A DNA stretch of 33,086 nt from an uncultured bacterium (GTDB lineage Bacteria > Verrucomicrobiota > Kiritimatiellia > RFP12 > UBA1067): contig CACWIW010000070.1 in the NCBI GenBank assembly GCA_902761035.1, forward strand, positions 1-33,086, in the 5' to 3' direction. The stretch's first letter is position 1. Each line of letters starts with the position of its first letter. The translations under genes and the position numbers were made by a program. Positions 7,567-15,722 of the stretch are shown here, in pieces. Under the pieces are notes generated by a model that saw nothing but the letters and a program-made list of their open reading frames with translations, did no database searches and was not told the origin of the DNA.

Positions 7567-8913
7567 TTACCCGACAACGAGTTCCTCCTTCGCGTAGCGG
7601 ATGGTTATGCGCTCCTCCTGTCCGCCGATCAGCATGACGATGGCGATGGCGCCAAGACGTCCGCAGAACATGCACGCCATGATCACGATGCGCCCCACTG
7701 TGGAAAGGGACGCGGTCGTGTCGGCGCAGCTCAGCCCCGTGGTTGAAACGGCGCTGACTGTTTCGAAGAGGAGGTACTCGAACGGACGCCCCTCCTCGCT
7801 AATCAGGAGGATGGTCATCGCGCAGGTGACGAGCGCGGCGAAGACGATCACTATGACCGTGGCCTCGCGCACGACGGCCTCGGGCACTGCGCGCTTGAAC
7901 ATCACCGTGTCGCGGTGTCCGCGGCAGATGGCGAACATCGTGGTGAGGAACACGGCGAACGTCGTGATCTTGATGCCGCCGCCCGCGCCGCCCGGTGCCG
8001 CGCCGATGAACATCATCACCCCCGAAAGAAAGCGCATGGCGGGATGGAGATCCTCCACGGGCACCACGGAGAACCCGCATGTGCGCGGCGTGATCGCCTG
8101 GAAGAAGGCGATGGCGGGGCGCGACGCGGCGGCGTAGTCCGACAGAGACCTGTTCCATTCCAGCAGGTAGAACAGCAGGAACATCAAAAGCGAGAAGAGA
8201 AGCGTCCACTGCAGCACCACGCGCGCATGGAGCGTGAGGCGTCCGCGCGTCATCAGGTTGCGCCGCCAGAACTTGACTGTGCATACGTTGTAGATGACGA
8301 GAAACCCGACGCCGCCGAGGATCACCAGCATGCCCATCGTGACCAGCACCAGCGGCTGGTTCTGAAACCCTGAAATGCTGCCTGGGTCTAGTGAGAATCC
8401 GGCGTTGCAGAAAGACATCACGGCGAAAAAAAACGCCCTGTACCACTCATGTCCGTTCGCCAGCGCCTCGACGAACGGCTGATCCGACGTGAACTGCAGC
8501 CACAGGAGGACGGTGCCAACAAGCTCGATCACCAGCATCGCGGTTACAACCCACACGACAAGCGACCGGAAGCCGCGCACGCCGGAGACGCCGTATGCGT
8601 TCATCAGCGAGAACTCGCTCGCAAGCGAGATGCGCCGCCCCACCACGACAAGGAAAAAAGTGGCGCATGTCATGATGCCCGCGCAGCCGAGCTGCACGAG
8701 ACACAAAAGGACTGACTGGCCGAAAAGGGAAAGTTCGCGCCCTATGTCAATCACGGAGAGTCCCGTGATGCACACCGCCGAACACGCCGTGAACAGTGCG
8801 TCCATCGGGCGCATGCAAGTGTGCGACGGCGACGAGACCGGCAACATGAAGAGGCCTGCCCCCAGCAGGATCGCGCTCAGAAAGCCGAACACGATCAGCC
8901 ATCTGTTCTTCAT
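7567..8913 (-). CDS. TrkH/KtrB family potassium transporter subunit
   Basis: This is the ion-conducting membrane subunit of a Trk/Ktr potassium uptake system. Four pore repeats (M1-P-M2) are visible through the selectivity-filter Gly motifs: CITGLSV, CNAGFSL, RTCGFSV and STTGLSC. Around them are about eight hydrophobic helices and the [15 protein letters not shown] gating loop before the fourth pore. The 448-residue length fits KtrB better than the longer TrkH. The ATG at 8913 overlaps the tatC stop (ATGA) and has AAGGAGA seven bases upstream. The regulatory TrkA/KtrA RCK subunit is not in the window and must be elsewhere. Confidence 0.93.
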   Translation of the reverse strand: MKNRWLIVFGFLSAILLGAGLFMLPVSSPSHTCMRPMDALFTACSAVCITGLSVIDIGRELSLFGQSVLLCLVQLGCAGIMTCATFFLVVVGRRISLASEFSLMNAYGVSGVRGFRSLVVWVVTAMLVIELVGTVLLWLQFTSDQPFVEALANGHEWYRAFFFAVMSFCNAGFSLDPGSISGFQNQPLVLVTMGMLVILGGVGFLVIYNVCTVKFWRRNLMTRGRLTLHARVVLQWTLLFSLLMFLLFYLLEWNRSLSDYAAASRPAIAFFQAITPRTCGFSVVPVEDLHPAMRFLSGVMMFIGAAPGGAGGGIKITTFAVFLTTMFAICRGHRDTVMFKRAVPEAVVREATVIVIVFAALVTCAMTILLISEEGRPFEYLLFETVSAVSTTGLSCADTTASLSTVGRIVIMACMFCGRLGAIAIVMLIGGQEERITIRYAKEELVVG

Positions 8914-9716
8914 GGATTCTCCTTGCCCACGGCCTTCCCCCTGGCGGAGGGACGGTCCCCGGAGCACACTTCCTTGAAGTACACGCCCCAGATGCTGACC
9001 TCATAGAGGAGAATGAGCGGGATGGCCATGAGAAGCTGGCTCATCGGATCAGGCGGTGTGAGCACCATGCCGAGGAAGAACGCGAGCACGATCGCGAACC
9101 GGCGCCACCGGCGCAGGGAGTCCGACGAAATGACGCCTAGCCACCCCAGCACGAACAGGAGCAGCGGCACCTGGAACACCAGGCCGAACGCAAGTATGAG
9201 CTTGAGGATGAGAGGCACGTAGTTCTCGATCTGCACCTCCGTCACGCTAAGGCCGACCCAGCTGTTCACCAAGTCGAAGAACTTTACGACGTTCGGCGCA
9301 AGCTGTCCGTATGCGAACGCCACGCCCACGCCGAAGAACGCTGTCCCGGACAGAAGGAAGAACAGGATCGCGATCTTCTCCCGCTTTGTAAGCGCGGGGA
9401 AAACGAAACGAAGGATGAAGTACATCACAAACGGAAAGCCCAGCGCAGTACCGCCCCACATGGCGATGGACATGATCTGGCTGAATCCACCGGTGAGGTT
9501 GAGGCTCACGATCCGTATTTTCCCGGCAGCCTCCAACGCAGCGGCAGGAGCCTTAAGCCATGCCAACACCGTAGGGGAGAACACGCCCACGACAATACAG
9601 CATGCAGCCCACGAGAGCACGGCGTTGATCAGACAGGAACGCAGCGCGACAATGTGCTCGAAAAACGGACGCGGCGGATCGTTGTACTCGTCGGGGTTCT
9701 TGATGAACTCGGCCAT
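8910..9716 (-). CDS. tatC: Sec-independent translocase subunit TatC
   Basis: TatC is the twin-arginine signal receptor of the Tat export system in the inner membrane. The 268-residue protein has the N-terminal FFEHIVALRSCLINAV block (family HLxELRxRL), six hydrophobic segments, and the FxxGxxFAYxxxxP-type region (FFGVGVAFAYGQLAPNVVKFF) near 130-150. FGLVFQVPLLLFVLGWLG comes next, then the RRFAIVLAFFLGMVLTPPDPMSQLLMAIPL block. The conserved Glu of the loop after TM2 region is less obvious. The ATG at 9716 shares a base with the tatB stop (TGATG). The Tat-type signals on the GH109 and Gfo/Idh proteins here are likely substrates (inference). Confidence 0.95.
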   Translation of the reverse strand: MAEFIKNPDEYNDPPRPFFEHIVALRSCLINAVLSWAACCIVVGVFSPTVLAWLKAPAAALEAAGKIRIVSLNLTGGFSQIMSIAMWGGTALGFPFVMYFILRFVFPALTKREKIAILFFLLSGTAFFGVGVAFAYGQLAPNVVKFFDLVNSWVGLSVTEVQIENYVPLILKLILAFGLVFQVPLLLFVLGWLGVISSDSLRRWRRFAIVLAFFLGMVLTPPDPMSQLLMAIPLILLYEVSIWGVYFKEVCSGDRPSARGKAVGKENP

Positions 9717-10243
9717 CACTTGCCCTTTCCTGGCGCAGCCGACACCGTGATCTTCACGCGCCGCAGCTCCTCATCCGTCGGCGGAGGCGGCTGAGCGGGC
9801 GCAGAAGGAGTCTCTTCGGACGGTTTCTCATCGCCGCTTTCCCCGTTGCCCGCGTCACCCTCGGGCGAGTCGCCGTAGTAGTTCTCGTAGGATGTCTCGT
9901 CGTAGTAATCCTCATGGCCGGGATAGGGATTGTCATCCGAATAGGAATCGCTGCCATCGTATGGCGACGTATCGGTAGATGCATCGGATTCCGACCCCGT
10001 CGAGGAATCAGGCGTCGAGGGAGTGTCCGCAATCGCGCTGTCCACTTCCTTGCGGATCTCCTGGTCCATCGACATCAACTGCCGCTTGAACTCATCCGCC
10101 GCGCGCCGCAGGTTGGTCATTACCTGACCGAGCTTGCGGGCGGCGGAAGGCAGGTTCTTGGGACCTACTACGATAAGAATGACACCGAGCAGAACGAACC
10201 ACTCGGTGCCTCCTACGGATTCAAAGATGAACGCGAAGCTCAT
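9716..10243 (-). CDS. tatB: Tat translocase subunit TatA/TatB
   Basis: TatA/B proteins assemble with TatC into the Tat pore. The protein has the expected short N-terminal helix (EWFVLLGVILIVVGPKNLPSAARKLGQV, residues 14-41), the Gly-Pro hinge and an amphipathic helix that follows. The GPKNLPSAARKLG wording and the 175-residue length favour TatB. The tail from about residue 75 to 150 is low-complexity and very rich in Asp, Ser, Tyr and Glu (such as HEDYYDETSYENYYGDS), which is unusual. It ends in a Pro-rich stretch and a basic C-terminus. It follows pal after 19 bp and overlaps tatC. Confidence 0.9.
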   Translation of the reverse strand: MSFAFIFESVGGTEWFVLLGVILIVVGPKNLPSAARKLGQVMTNLRRAADEFKRQLMSMDQEIRKEVDSAIADTPSTPDSSTGSESDASTDTSPYDGSDSYSDDNPYPGHEDYYDETSYENYYGDSPEGDAGNGESGDEKPSEETPSAPAQPPPPTDEELRRVKITVSAAPGKGK

Positions 10244-10262
10244 CAGAAGCCGTCAACCGCGA

Positions 10263-10934
10263 TTACTTGTGTGCAAACACCGCGAACTCGCCACGGCGGT
10301 TCTTGCCCCACGCACCCTCTTCATGGCCAACGACCGCCGGCTTCTCTTCGCCGTAGCTCTTCGTCTGGATCTTCGTCGGATCGACGCCGAGCGTCACGAG
10401 GTAGTCGCGGATCGCGATCGCGCGGATCTCGCCAAGGGAGAGGTTGTACTCGTTGGAGCCACGCTCGTCGCAGTTGCCCTCGACGATCACGACGCGGCCC
10501 GTCTTCTTGAGGTGCGCGGCGACGGCCTCGATCTTCGCCATCTCGCTCTGCTGCAGGTTGGACGCGTCGAAGCCGAAGTAGACGGGTTCGAAGGCGACGT
10601 CCGTGCAGCGGACGAAATTGGGATCCTGGTCGAACGGAAGTCCCGTAGCGGGCGTGCCGTTCTCGTCCTGAATGCCGCTCATGTCGGTGCCCGCGGCATT
10701 GGCGTTGGCGCCAGCGCCAGCACCGCCGGTGCCGTCCGTGCCGTCTGCCGTTGGAACGTCCTTGCCATCCGTCACACCGTCGGTCGGCAAAGCGTCGCCA
10801 TCGGTATTGATGTCCGTGGACTTGGCGATGTCTTCGTCGTCCGGAACCGACGCGTCATCGTCGTACTTGCAGCCAGTAACCGCGCACGCGAGCACCCCGC
10901 AGAGCGCAATTGCCATTATCGTCGAACTCTTCAT
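10263..10934 (-). CDS. pal: Pal-like OmpA-domain lipoprotein
   Basis: This is an outer-membrane lipoprotein that binds peptidoglycan through a C-terminal OmpA domain. Residues 1-22 form a lipoprotein signal ending VTGC, and an Asp/Gly/Thr-rich linker follows to about residue 100. The OmpA domain shows VYFGFDASNLQQSE, VVIVEGNCDERGSNEYNLSLGEIRA, YLVTLGV and IQTKSYGEEKP, with the conserved Asp and Arg that hold diaminopimelate. AGGAGT lies eight bases before the ATG and a near-consensus promoter lies just upstream. No TolB or TolQRA genes are in the window. Pal is the best fit; other OmpA lipoproteins cannot be excluded. Confidence 0.88.
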   Translation of the reverse strand: MKSSTIMAIALCGVLACAVTGCKYDDDASVPDDEDIAKSTDINTDGDALPTDGVTDGKDVPTADGTDGTGGAGAGANANAAGTDMSGIQDENGTPATGLPFDQDPNFVRCTDVAFEPVYFGFDASNLQQSEMAKIEAVAAHLKKTGRVVIVEGNCDERGSNEYNLSLGEIRAIAIRDYLVTLGVDPTKIQTKSYGEEKPAVVGHEEGAWGKNRRGEFAVFAHK

Positions 10935-10985
10935 TTTATTGACTCCTGTTGTGAATGAAATTCTTTTTGTTGCGAATCGCCGTGT

Positions 10986-11014
10986 ATGATACAGAAAACT
11001 GGGCGAAAAGGCAA
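10986..11014 (-). promoter_or_regulatory. Sigma-70-type promoter for the pal-tat-trkH operon
   Basis: Reading the minus strand, TTGCCT (11014-11009) and TATCAT (10991-10986) are separated by exactly 17 bases, about 55 bases before the pal start. Five of six bases match the -10 consensus, with the key first, second and sixth present. It sits in a 112-bp gap after the DUF1080 stop. Confidence 0.7.
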
Positions 11015-11046
11015 GCCGAAAAAATAAGAATCAGTTCACAGCTCCT

Positions 11047-12465
11047 TCACGGGAAGATAGGCTGCTTGCGATCCCAGTAGTTCTCAAGCGTGACGTTGTC
11101 CACCACGAGCTCGCCGTTGAGCCACACGGTGACCTTCTCGCCGCGCATAATAACGTGGAAGCGGTTCCAGTCGCCAACCTGCTTGTCGGCGATCTTGAGC
11201 GCCTGGGACTTGTTCTTCCTGTTGTTGTAGAGACCGCCGGAGCCGATGCCCCACTGGTTGTGCGCGTCCCAGATCTGCACCTGGGGCGAGCCGCGCAGGT
11301 AGAGGCCGGAGTCGCCGGTGACGGACATGATGCGCCAGTCGCACCACATCTCGAAGTCCTTGTAGTCCTTCTTCGTGGCAAGCGAATAGCCGCCCCTGTA
11401 CCCGTCGAAGAAGAGGTTGCCGTTGCGCACGGACCAGTGCTCGACCATGCGCTTGTCAGCCTCGTGCTGCATGGCCGCGCGCTTTTCGGGCTTCGCCGCC
11501 TGGCGCACCTTCGGGTTGTCGAACTTCTCTGTCGTGGTCACGCCCTTCCAGTTCGCGAGGTCCTCGACCTTGCCGGTGAAGTACGGCGTGAAGCCCGCCG
11601 GACACGCCATCGCCTGCTTCGGGCAGACCTGGTCCATCTTCGCATCGGACGGCAGCTCCTTGATGCGGATGTTGCGCCACATCACATGGTGTCCGTGGCC
11701 GAGCCAGCCGATACGGCCCTTCTTGTTGTGGAGGCCGGGGTGCTTCCGGTGGTCGGGCGTGTCGCCGTTGCCCTTGAACTTCGAGACGTCGGCCTTCGTG
11801 ATCAGGTAGCCGTTGAGGTACACCTCGATCTCGCTGCCGATCACGCGGACCTCCTCGAAGTTCCACATGCCGGGCTTGCGGACGTAGCTGCCGCCGCCGG
11901 TGAAGTTCTTCTCCTTGCCCCAGATCTGCTTGTCGACGTTGTCGCGCCGGCACGGCACGACGCCATAGACGGATCCCGTGTACTGGTAGGGCTTCAGTTT
12001 GTCCTTCTTCGCCTTCGCGTCGTAGTACTGCGAGCCACCGTCATCGAGAAGCTGCAGCTCGCACATCGCCCAGTAGGCTGCGTCCTTCTTGATGTCGCTC
12101 ATGCGGATGCCGAGTCCGTTGTTGCCGTTCGGCGGCATGCAGAACTCGAAGCGCAGGATGAAGTTCTCGAATTCGCGCTCGGTGCAGAGGTTCCCGCCGC
12201 CGCCCTTGCCCTTGCCGGGCTGGCACGCGATAACGGGGAATGTCCTGACCGTCCCGTTGTTCAGCTTCTGGGTGATGGTCTCCACGCCGTACGACTGGGA
12301 GCCGCACCACCCGGTGAGGTCCTTGCCGTTGAAGAGCGAGACGAATCCCTCTTCGATCTTGTCAGGGTAGGAGCCGCACGCCCCCGCCTGGGCGCAGCAC
12401 GTTCCCGCGCCGTACGTCGTTACCGCCGCCGCACACGCGGCCAGCGCCATTGTCATCATTTTCAT
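11047..12465 (-). CDS. Secreted DUF1080 (3-keto-glycoside hydrolase-like) protein, two domains
   Basis: DUF1080 domains have a concanavalin-like fold and are implicated in cleaving 3-keto-glycosides. The 472-residue protein has an N-terminal export signal (MKMMTMALAACAAAV) and then two domains. The first starts at EEGFVSLFNGKDLTGW and ends at WRNIRIKELPSD; the second starts near FTPYFTGKVEDLANWKG and includes GLYLRGSPQVQIWD. The second stops abruptly after ENYWDRKQPIFP, whereas the family normally continues about 20 residues to an xNIYVKEL end. The bases for VKEL followed by a stop lie just beyond in another frame, suggesting a small frame-changing deletion. The ATG overlaps the epimerase stop as ATGA. 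Confidence 0.88.
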   Translation of the reverse strand: MKMMTMALAACAAAVTTYGAGTCCAQAGACGSYPDKIEEGFVSLFNGKDLTGWCGSQSYGVETITQKLNNGTVRTFPVIACQPGKGKGGGGNLCTEREFENFILRFEFCMPPNGNNGLGIRMSDIKKDAAYWAMCELQLLDDGGSQYYDAKAKKDKLKPYQYTGSVYGVVPCRRDNVDKQIWGKEKNFTGGGSYVRKPGMWNFEEVRVIGSEIEVYLNGYLITKADVSKFKGNGDTPDHRKHPGLHNKKGRIGWLGHGHHVMWRNIRIKELPSDAKMDQVCPKQAMACPAGFTPYFTGKVEDLANWKGVTTTEKFDNPKVRQAAKPEKRAAMQHEADKRMVEHWSVRNGNLFFDGYRGGYSLATKKDYKDFEMWCDWRIMSVTGDSGLYLRGSPQVQIWDAHNQWGIGSGGLYNNRKNKSQALKIADKQVGDWNRFHVIMRGEKVTVWLNGELVVDNVTLENYWDRKQPIFP

Positions 12466-13424
12466 GTTTGTTGTGTCTCCTGGTTGTTTGCCCCTTCGGG
12501 CACCGATTGAATCGCCATGACGAGCTTGTGCTCCTCGCCGGGCGCAAGCTCTAGCGGGTTGCCCGGCGGAATCGTCGCGGGCTCCACGCACACGAACCGG
12601 TTCCATCCGTTCTCGCCGAAATCCTCCACGCGCTCGGCGCTGCCGGGCCCGGGGTTCCACACGATGAGCTGCCCGTTGCCGCGCGAGACGAGCGCAATCG
12701 CGCGCTTCAGCCCGGGATCGAGCATCACGTGCTCGTGCTTCGTGACCATGAACACCTTGCTGCCGTCCGTGATCGGAGCGTAGTCTCCCGTCCAGACTCG
12801 CTCCGCGCCCTTCTCAGGCTCGTTGAAGTCCATGAACGCGCAACCGTCTATTCCCCGCACGCTCACGCCCGCGCGCTCGCGCACGAGCAGGTACGGGTGG
12901 AAACCCTCCGTGACCGTGAACGGCGCGTCGCCAGTGTTCTTCGACGTGAGGCAGAGCGTGAGCTTCATGGACACGCTCACCGTCAGCTCGAGATCGAAGT
13001 CGTACGGCCAGAGCGCACGCGTCTCCTCGGACGAGGACAGCCCGAGACGGATCTCCGTGATGTCCTCGGAATATTCCGTCCCGCGCACGCTCCACGTCGA
13101 GTAGCGCGCAAGTCCGTGGATCTTCGACCCTGGCGCGCCGTTGCGCGCGAACCACGGCCAGCACACGGGGATGCCGCCGTGTATCTCCTCGCCCGCAGGC
13201 TTCGCGTCGTAGGGATGCGGCATGTAGAGGACCGGCGGGTTGCCCGTGGGACGGTAGGAAACCGTCTGCGCCCCGAAGAGCGCGATCTCCGCCGTGCCGT
13301 ACTGGTTCGCCAACACGACGATCGGCACGCCGTGCCGCGACGGGCGGAAAACGATCCGCTCCGGCGCGCCAAAGCGCCGGTTCAGCATCTCGCAGTCCGC
13401 GTTAGAAATCTTTCTGACGGGCAT
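12462..13424 (-). CDS. D-hexose-6-phosphate mutarotase-like aldose 1-epimerase
   Basis: This is a cytosolic galactose-mutarotase-fold enzyme of the YeaD/YMR099C branch, interconverting sugar (phosphate) anomers. Markers in the 320-residue protein are LFGAQTVSYRP, HGGIPVCWPWFARNG, KIHGLARYSTW (catalytic His), EGFHPYLLV (second His) and FVCVEPATIPPGNPLELAPGE (catalytic Glu in VEP). No signal peptide is present. AAGGAGAAC precedes the ATG and a good promoter lies 34 bases further upstream. It is translationally coupled to the DUF1080 gene, which suggests a shared role in sugar turnover. Confidence 0.92.
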   Translation of the reverse strand: MPVRKISNADCEMLNRRFGAPERIVFRPSRHGVPIVVLANQYGTAEIALFGAQTVSYRPTGNPPVLYMPHPYDAKPAGEEIHGGIPVCWPWFARNGAPGSKIHGLARYSTWSVRGTEYSEDITEIRLGLSSSEETRALWPYDFDLELTVSVSMKLTLCLTSKNTGDAPFTVTEGFHPYLLVRERAGVSVRGIDGCAFMDFNEPEKGAERVWTGDYAPITDGSKVFMVTKHEHVMLDPGLKRAIALVSRGNGQLIVWNPGPGSAERVEDFGENGWNRFVCVEPATIPPGNPLELAPGEEHKLVMAIQSVPEGANNQETQQT

Positions 13425-13457
13425 TGTCTCTTGTTCTCCTTTTCAGGGCACGCGCCT

Positions 13458-13486
13458 ATTCTACCAAATCGGCCGTTGGCTTTCAA
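13458..13486 (-). promoter_or_regulatory. Promoter for the epimerase-DUF1080 pair
   Basis: On the minus strand TTGAAA (13486-13481) and TAGAAT (13463-13458) are spaced by 17 bases. The site lies in the 89-bp gap between the tcdA stop and the epimerase start, so this pair can be transcribed independently of tcdA. Confidence 0.7.
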
Positions 13487-13513
13487 CTGGTAGAAACGAC
13501 TCGACGCAACTCG

Positions 13514-14221
13514 CTACGGGCGCGAGGACATGAGCACTATGCCTGCGAGCGCGAAGCCGAACATTCCCGTGACGTGTACCGCGCTGCCGAGCACGCCGTC
13601 CCTGCTCAACGGCGCAGGTGGCTCGTCGCTCCACACGCACGTGAACTTCTTCGCCGGGAACTCGCCCAGCTGGCGGAACCGCCGGCGGAGCGCGCGCGCA
13701 AGGCCGTCCCCCTGCACCTTCCAGAACTCCGAACGACGGATGCGGAACGGATCCGTCTTCCGCGCCGCGCCCATTGAGGAGATGAGCACGGGACGCTCCA
13801 GACGCGTCACGGCGTTGATGAGATGCGCCTTCGCCTGCAAGCTGTCGATCGCGTCTACCACATAGTCGTACCCGTCGAGATCAAAGGTGGCGGCAGTCTC
13901 CGCCGAATACTTGCGCGCTTCGGCGACAACCTCCGCAGCGGGATTGATCTCCAGCAGACGCTCCCGCAGCGCATCGACCTTCTTCTGCCCAATCGTGCGC
14001 GACGTCGCCATCACCTGGCGGTTCACGTTTGAGTCGCACACGCTGTCGGAATCTACAATCGTCAGGTGCCCCACGCCGCTCCGCACGAGCGACTCGGCGC
14101 ACCAGCCGCCAACACCGCCTACGCCGAACACAGCCACGCGCAACCGCGCAAAGGCATTGACCGCCTCCGCGCCAAGCAGCAACGCCGTCCGCCCGAAAAT
14201 AGAATCGCCTTTTATCTCCAT
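13514..14221 (-). CDS. tcdA: tRNA threonylcarbamoyladenosine dehydratase
   Basis: TcdA is an E1-like enzyme that uses ATP to cyclise t6A at tRNA position 37. The 235-residue protein has GRTALLLGAEAVNAF at its start, the nucleotide loop VFGVGGVGGWCAESLVRSGVG and VDSDSVCDSNVNRQV. It also has VVDAIDSLQAK and the TcdA-specific ISSMGAARKTDPFRI and FTCVWSDE blocks. The C-terminal hydrophobic segment (GSAVHVTGMFGFALAGIVL) is also typical of TcdA and distinguishes it from MoeB and ThiF. The site before the ATG (GAAGGG at about 11 bases) is weak. Confidence 0.93.
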   Translation of the reverse strand: MEIKGDSIFGRTALLLGAEAVNAFARLRVAVFGVGGVGGWCAESLVRSGVGHLTIVDSDSVCDSNVNRQVMATSRTIGQKKVDALRERLLEINPAAEVVAEARKYSAETAATFDLDGYDYVVDAIDSLQAKAHLINAVTRLERPVLISSMGAARKTDPFRIRRSEFWKVQGDGLARALRRRFRQLGEFPAKKFTCVWSDEPPAPLSRDGVLGSAVHVTGMFGFALAGIVLMSSRP

Positions 14222-14290
14222 TTGGATGCACCCTTCGTCAAACGCGCCTTCGCAAACGCTGCGGCTGAAAAAATGAGAGGATATCCTTGC

Positions 14291-15703
14291 CTATCCATGC
14301 AGACGGATTTTCTTTCCCGTAAGTCGGCTTTCCTCGCAGGCGAAGCCGATCAAGTGACTCTCCACGCTCGCCTCAAGGGACGACGTGAGCAGGGATGGAT
14401 CGTGTTTGTCCACCGCCATGAGGAAGTCGCGCACGAGGCGGAAGTCGCCCCCGCCGTGCCCTTGTGTTTCGTAGCCGGGGATGTCCTGTATCTTCATGTT
14501 CCAGTCCCAGCTCTTCCCCGTCGCAAGCTCCGTAAGACGGAAACCGATTCCCCCGCCCTCGATCATGCCCTTCGTGCCGATGATGCGCGTCCGGCGCTGT
14601 CCGATGCGCGAAAGCGCCTCGTAGGAGAACGCGACGGAGACGCCATTCTCGAAGCGGAGCGCGGCGGCGTACTGTTCCGGCTGGTCGTTGTCGCACGCGA
14701 ACACGCAGCGGCTGTAGGGCGAGGCGGCGAGGATCTTCGTCACCTGCTCGTCCGTGGCCTTGGGCGGCAAATCCAGCGGGGCCGTCCAGCGGCGTTGCCT
14801 CACGTAAGTCTTCAGCGCCGAATAGACGCAGTTCTTCTCGTGCGGACATCCATCCGTGCAGCGCGCGGGCGCACCCGCCGGACGGTTCTTCGGGATGAAG
14901 TACCGCAACTCCCCTTCCGCGCTCGCATGCGTGCAGCGTGCCCCAATGAACCAGTTGATGAGGTCGAGGTCGTGGCAGCACTTCGAGATCACCATCGGCG
15001 TCGCGATCTTCGAGTTGCGCCAGTTGCCGCGCACGTACGAGTGAGACATGTGGATCATGTCGACAAGTTCCGTGTGCTGGATTGACATGATCTCGCCGAG
15101 GAGTCCGCGGTCGATGGCGGATTTGATCGCCTCGTAGTACGGCGCGTACCGAAGCACATGGCAGACGCCCACGATGCGCCCCGTCTCCTTCTGCTTCGCG
15201 AGCATGTCGAGGCATTCCTTCGAGGACTGCGCCATCGGCTTCTCCACGAGCACGTCGTATCCGAGGTCCATTCCCTTGATCGTCGCGTCGCGGTGGAGAT
15301 GGTCCGGGAGCGTGACCATCAGGATGTCCGCGAGTTTTCCCTTTTCGCTTGCGGCGAGGAGTTCGCGATAGTCGCAGAAGCAGCGTTCGGCAGGGATCTT
15401 CCACGCCTTCGACATCCGTTCCCGGCGGAAAGGCAGGAGATCGGCCACGGCAACGACCTTCATCGTGCCGGGGAAGCGCTTGCCATATCCCTGATACCCC
15501 CATCCGCGTCCGCCCGCGCCGACGATGGCAACGGTCAGTTCGCGCGAAAGCTGCGCCTTCATCGGGCGCATATGGTAGATGAGGGGATTGGCCTTCGCAG
15601 CCGACTTCTTCGCCGGAACGCCCTTTGCCACGACATCCGCCGCCGCGAGGCATCCAACCCCGGCGAACATTGACCCCATTAGAAAACCTCTTCTGCTCTG
15701 CAT
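14291..15703 (-). CDS. Gfo/Idh/MocA oxidoreductase, Tat-exported
   Basis: This is an NAD(P)-dependent sugar oxidoreductase-fold protein of unknown substrate. Residues 1-28 are a twin-arginine signal (SRRGFLMGSMFAGVGCLAAA). The Rossmann motif is VAIVGAGGRGWGYQGYG, the catalytic lysine lies in VLVEKPMAQSS, and HVLRYAPYYEAIK and KCCHDLDLINWFIG follow. A Cys-rich insert (RCTDGCPHEKNCVYS) near residue 290 resembles those in other exported members. ATG at 15703 has GGAGG nine bases before it; a second ATG six codons upstream is possible. It is not the GH109 type, lacking the HGEGAYIHDL block. It follows an ATPase gene after 19 bp. Confidence 0.9.
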   Translation of the reverse strand: MQSRRGFLMGSMFAGVGCLAAADVVAKGVPAKKSAAKANPLIYHMRPMKAQLSRELTVAIVGAGGRGWGYQGYGKRFPGTMKVVAVADLLPFRRERMSKAWKIPAERCFCDYRELLAASEKGKLADILMVTLPDHLHRDATIKGMDLGYDVLVEKPMAQSSKECLDMLAKQKETGRIVGVCHVLRYAPYYEAIKSAIDRGLLGEIMSIQHTELVDMIHMSHSYVRGNWRNSKIATPMVISKCCHDLDLINWFIGARCTHASAEGELRYFIPKNRPAGAPARCTDGCPHEKNCVYSALKTYVRQRRWTAPLDLPPKATDEQVTKILAASPYSRCVFACDNDQPEQYAAALRFENGVSVAFSYEALSRIGQRRTRIIGTKGMIEGGGIGFRLTELATGKSWDWNMKIQDIPGYETQGHGGGDFRLVRDFLMAVDKHDPSLLTSSLEASVESHLIGFACEESRLTGKKIRLHG

Positions 15704-15722
15704 TGTTTTTCCTCCATTCATT

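Noticed and set aside
13464..13479. Operator palindrome between the -35 and -10 of the epimerase promoter
   Set aside because: Only the outer four base pairs of CCAAATCGGCCGTTGG match around a common centre; too weak.
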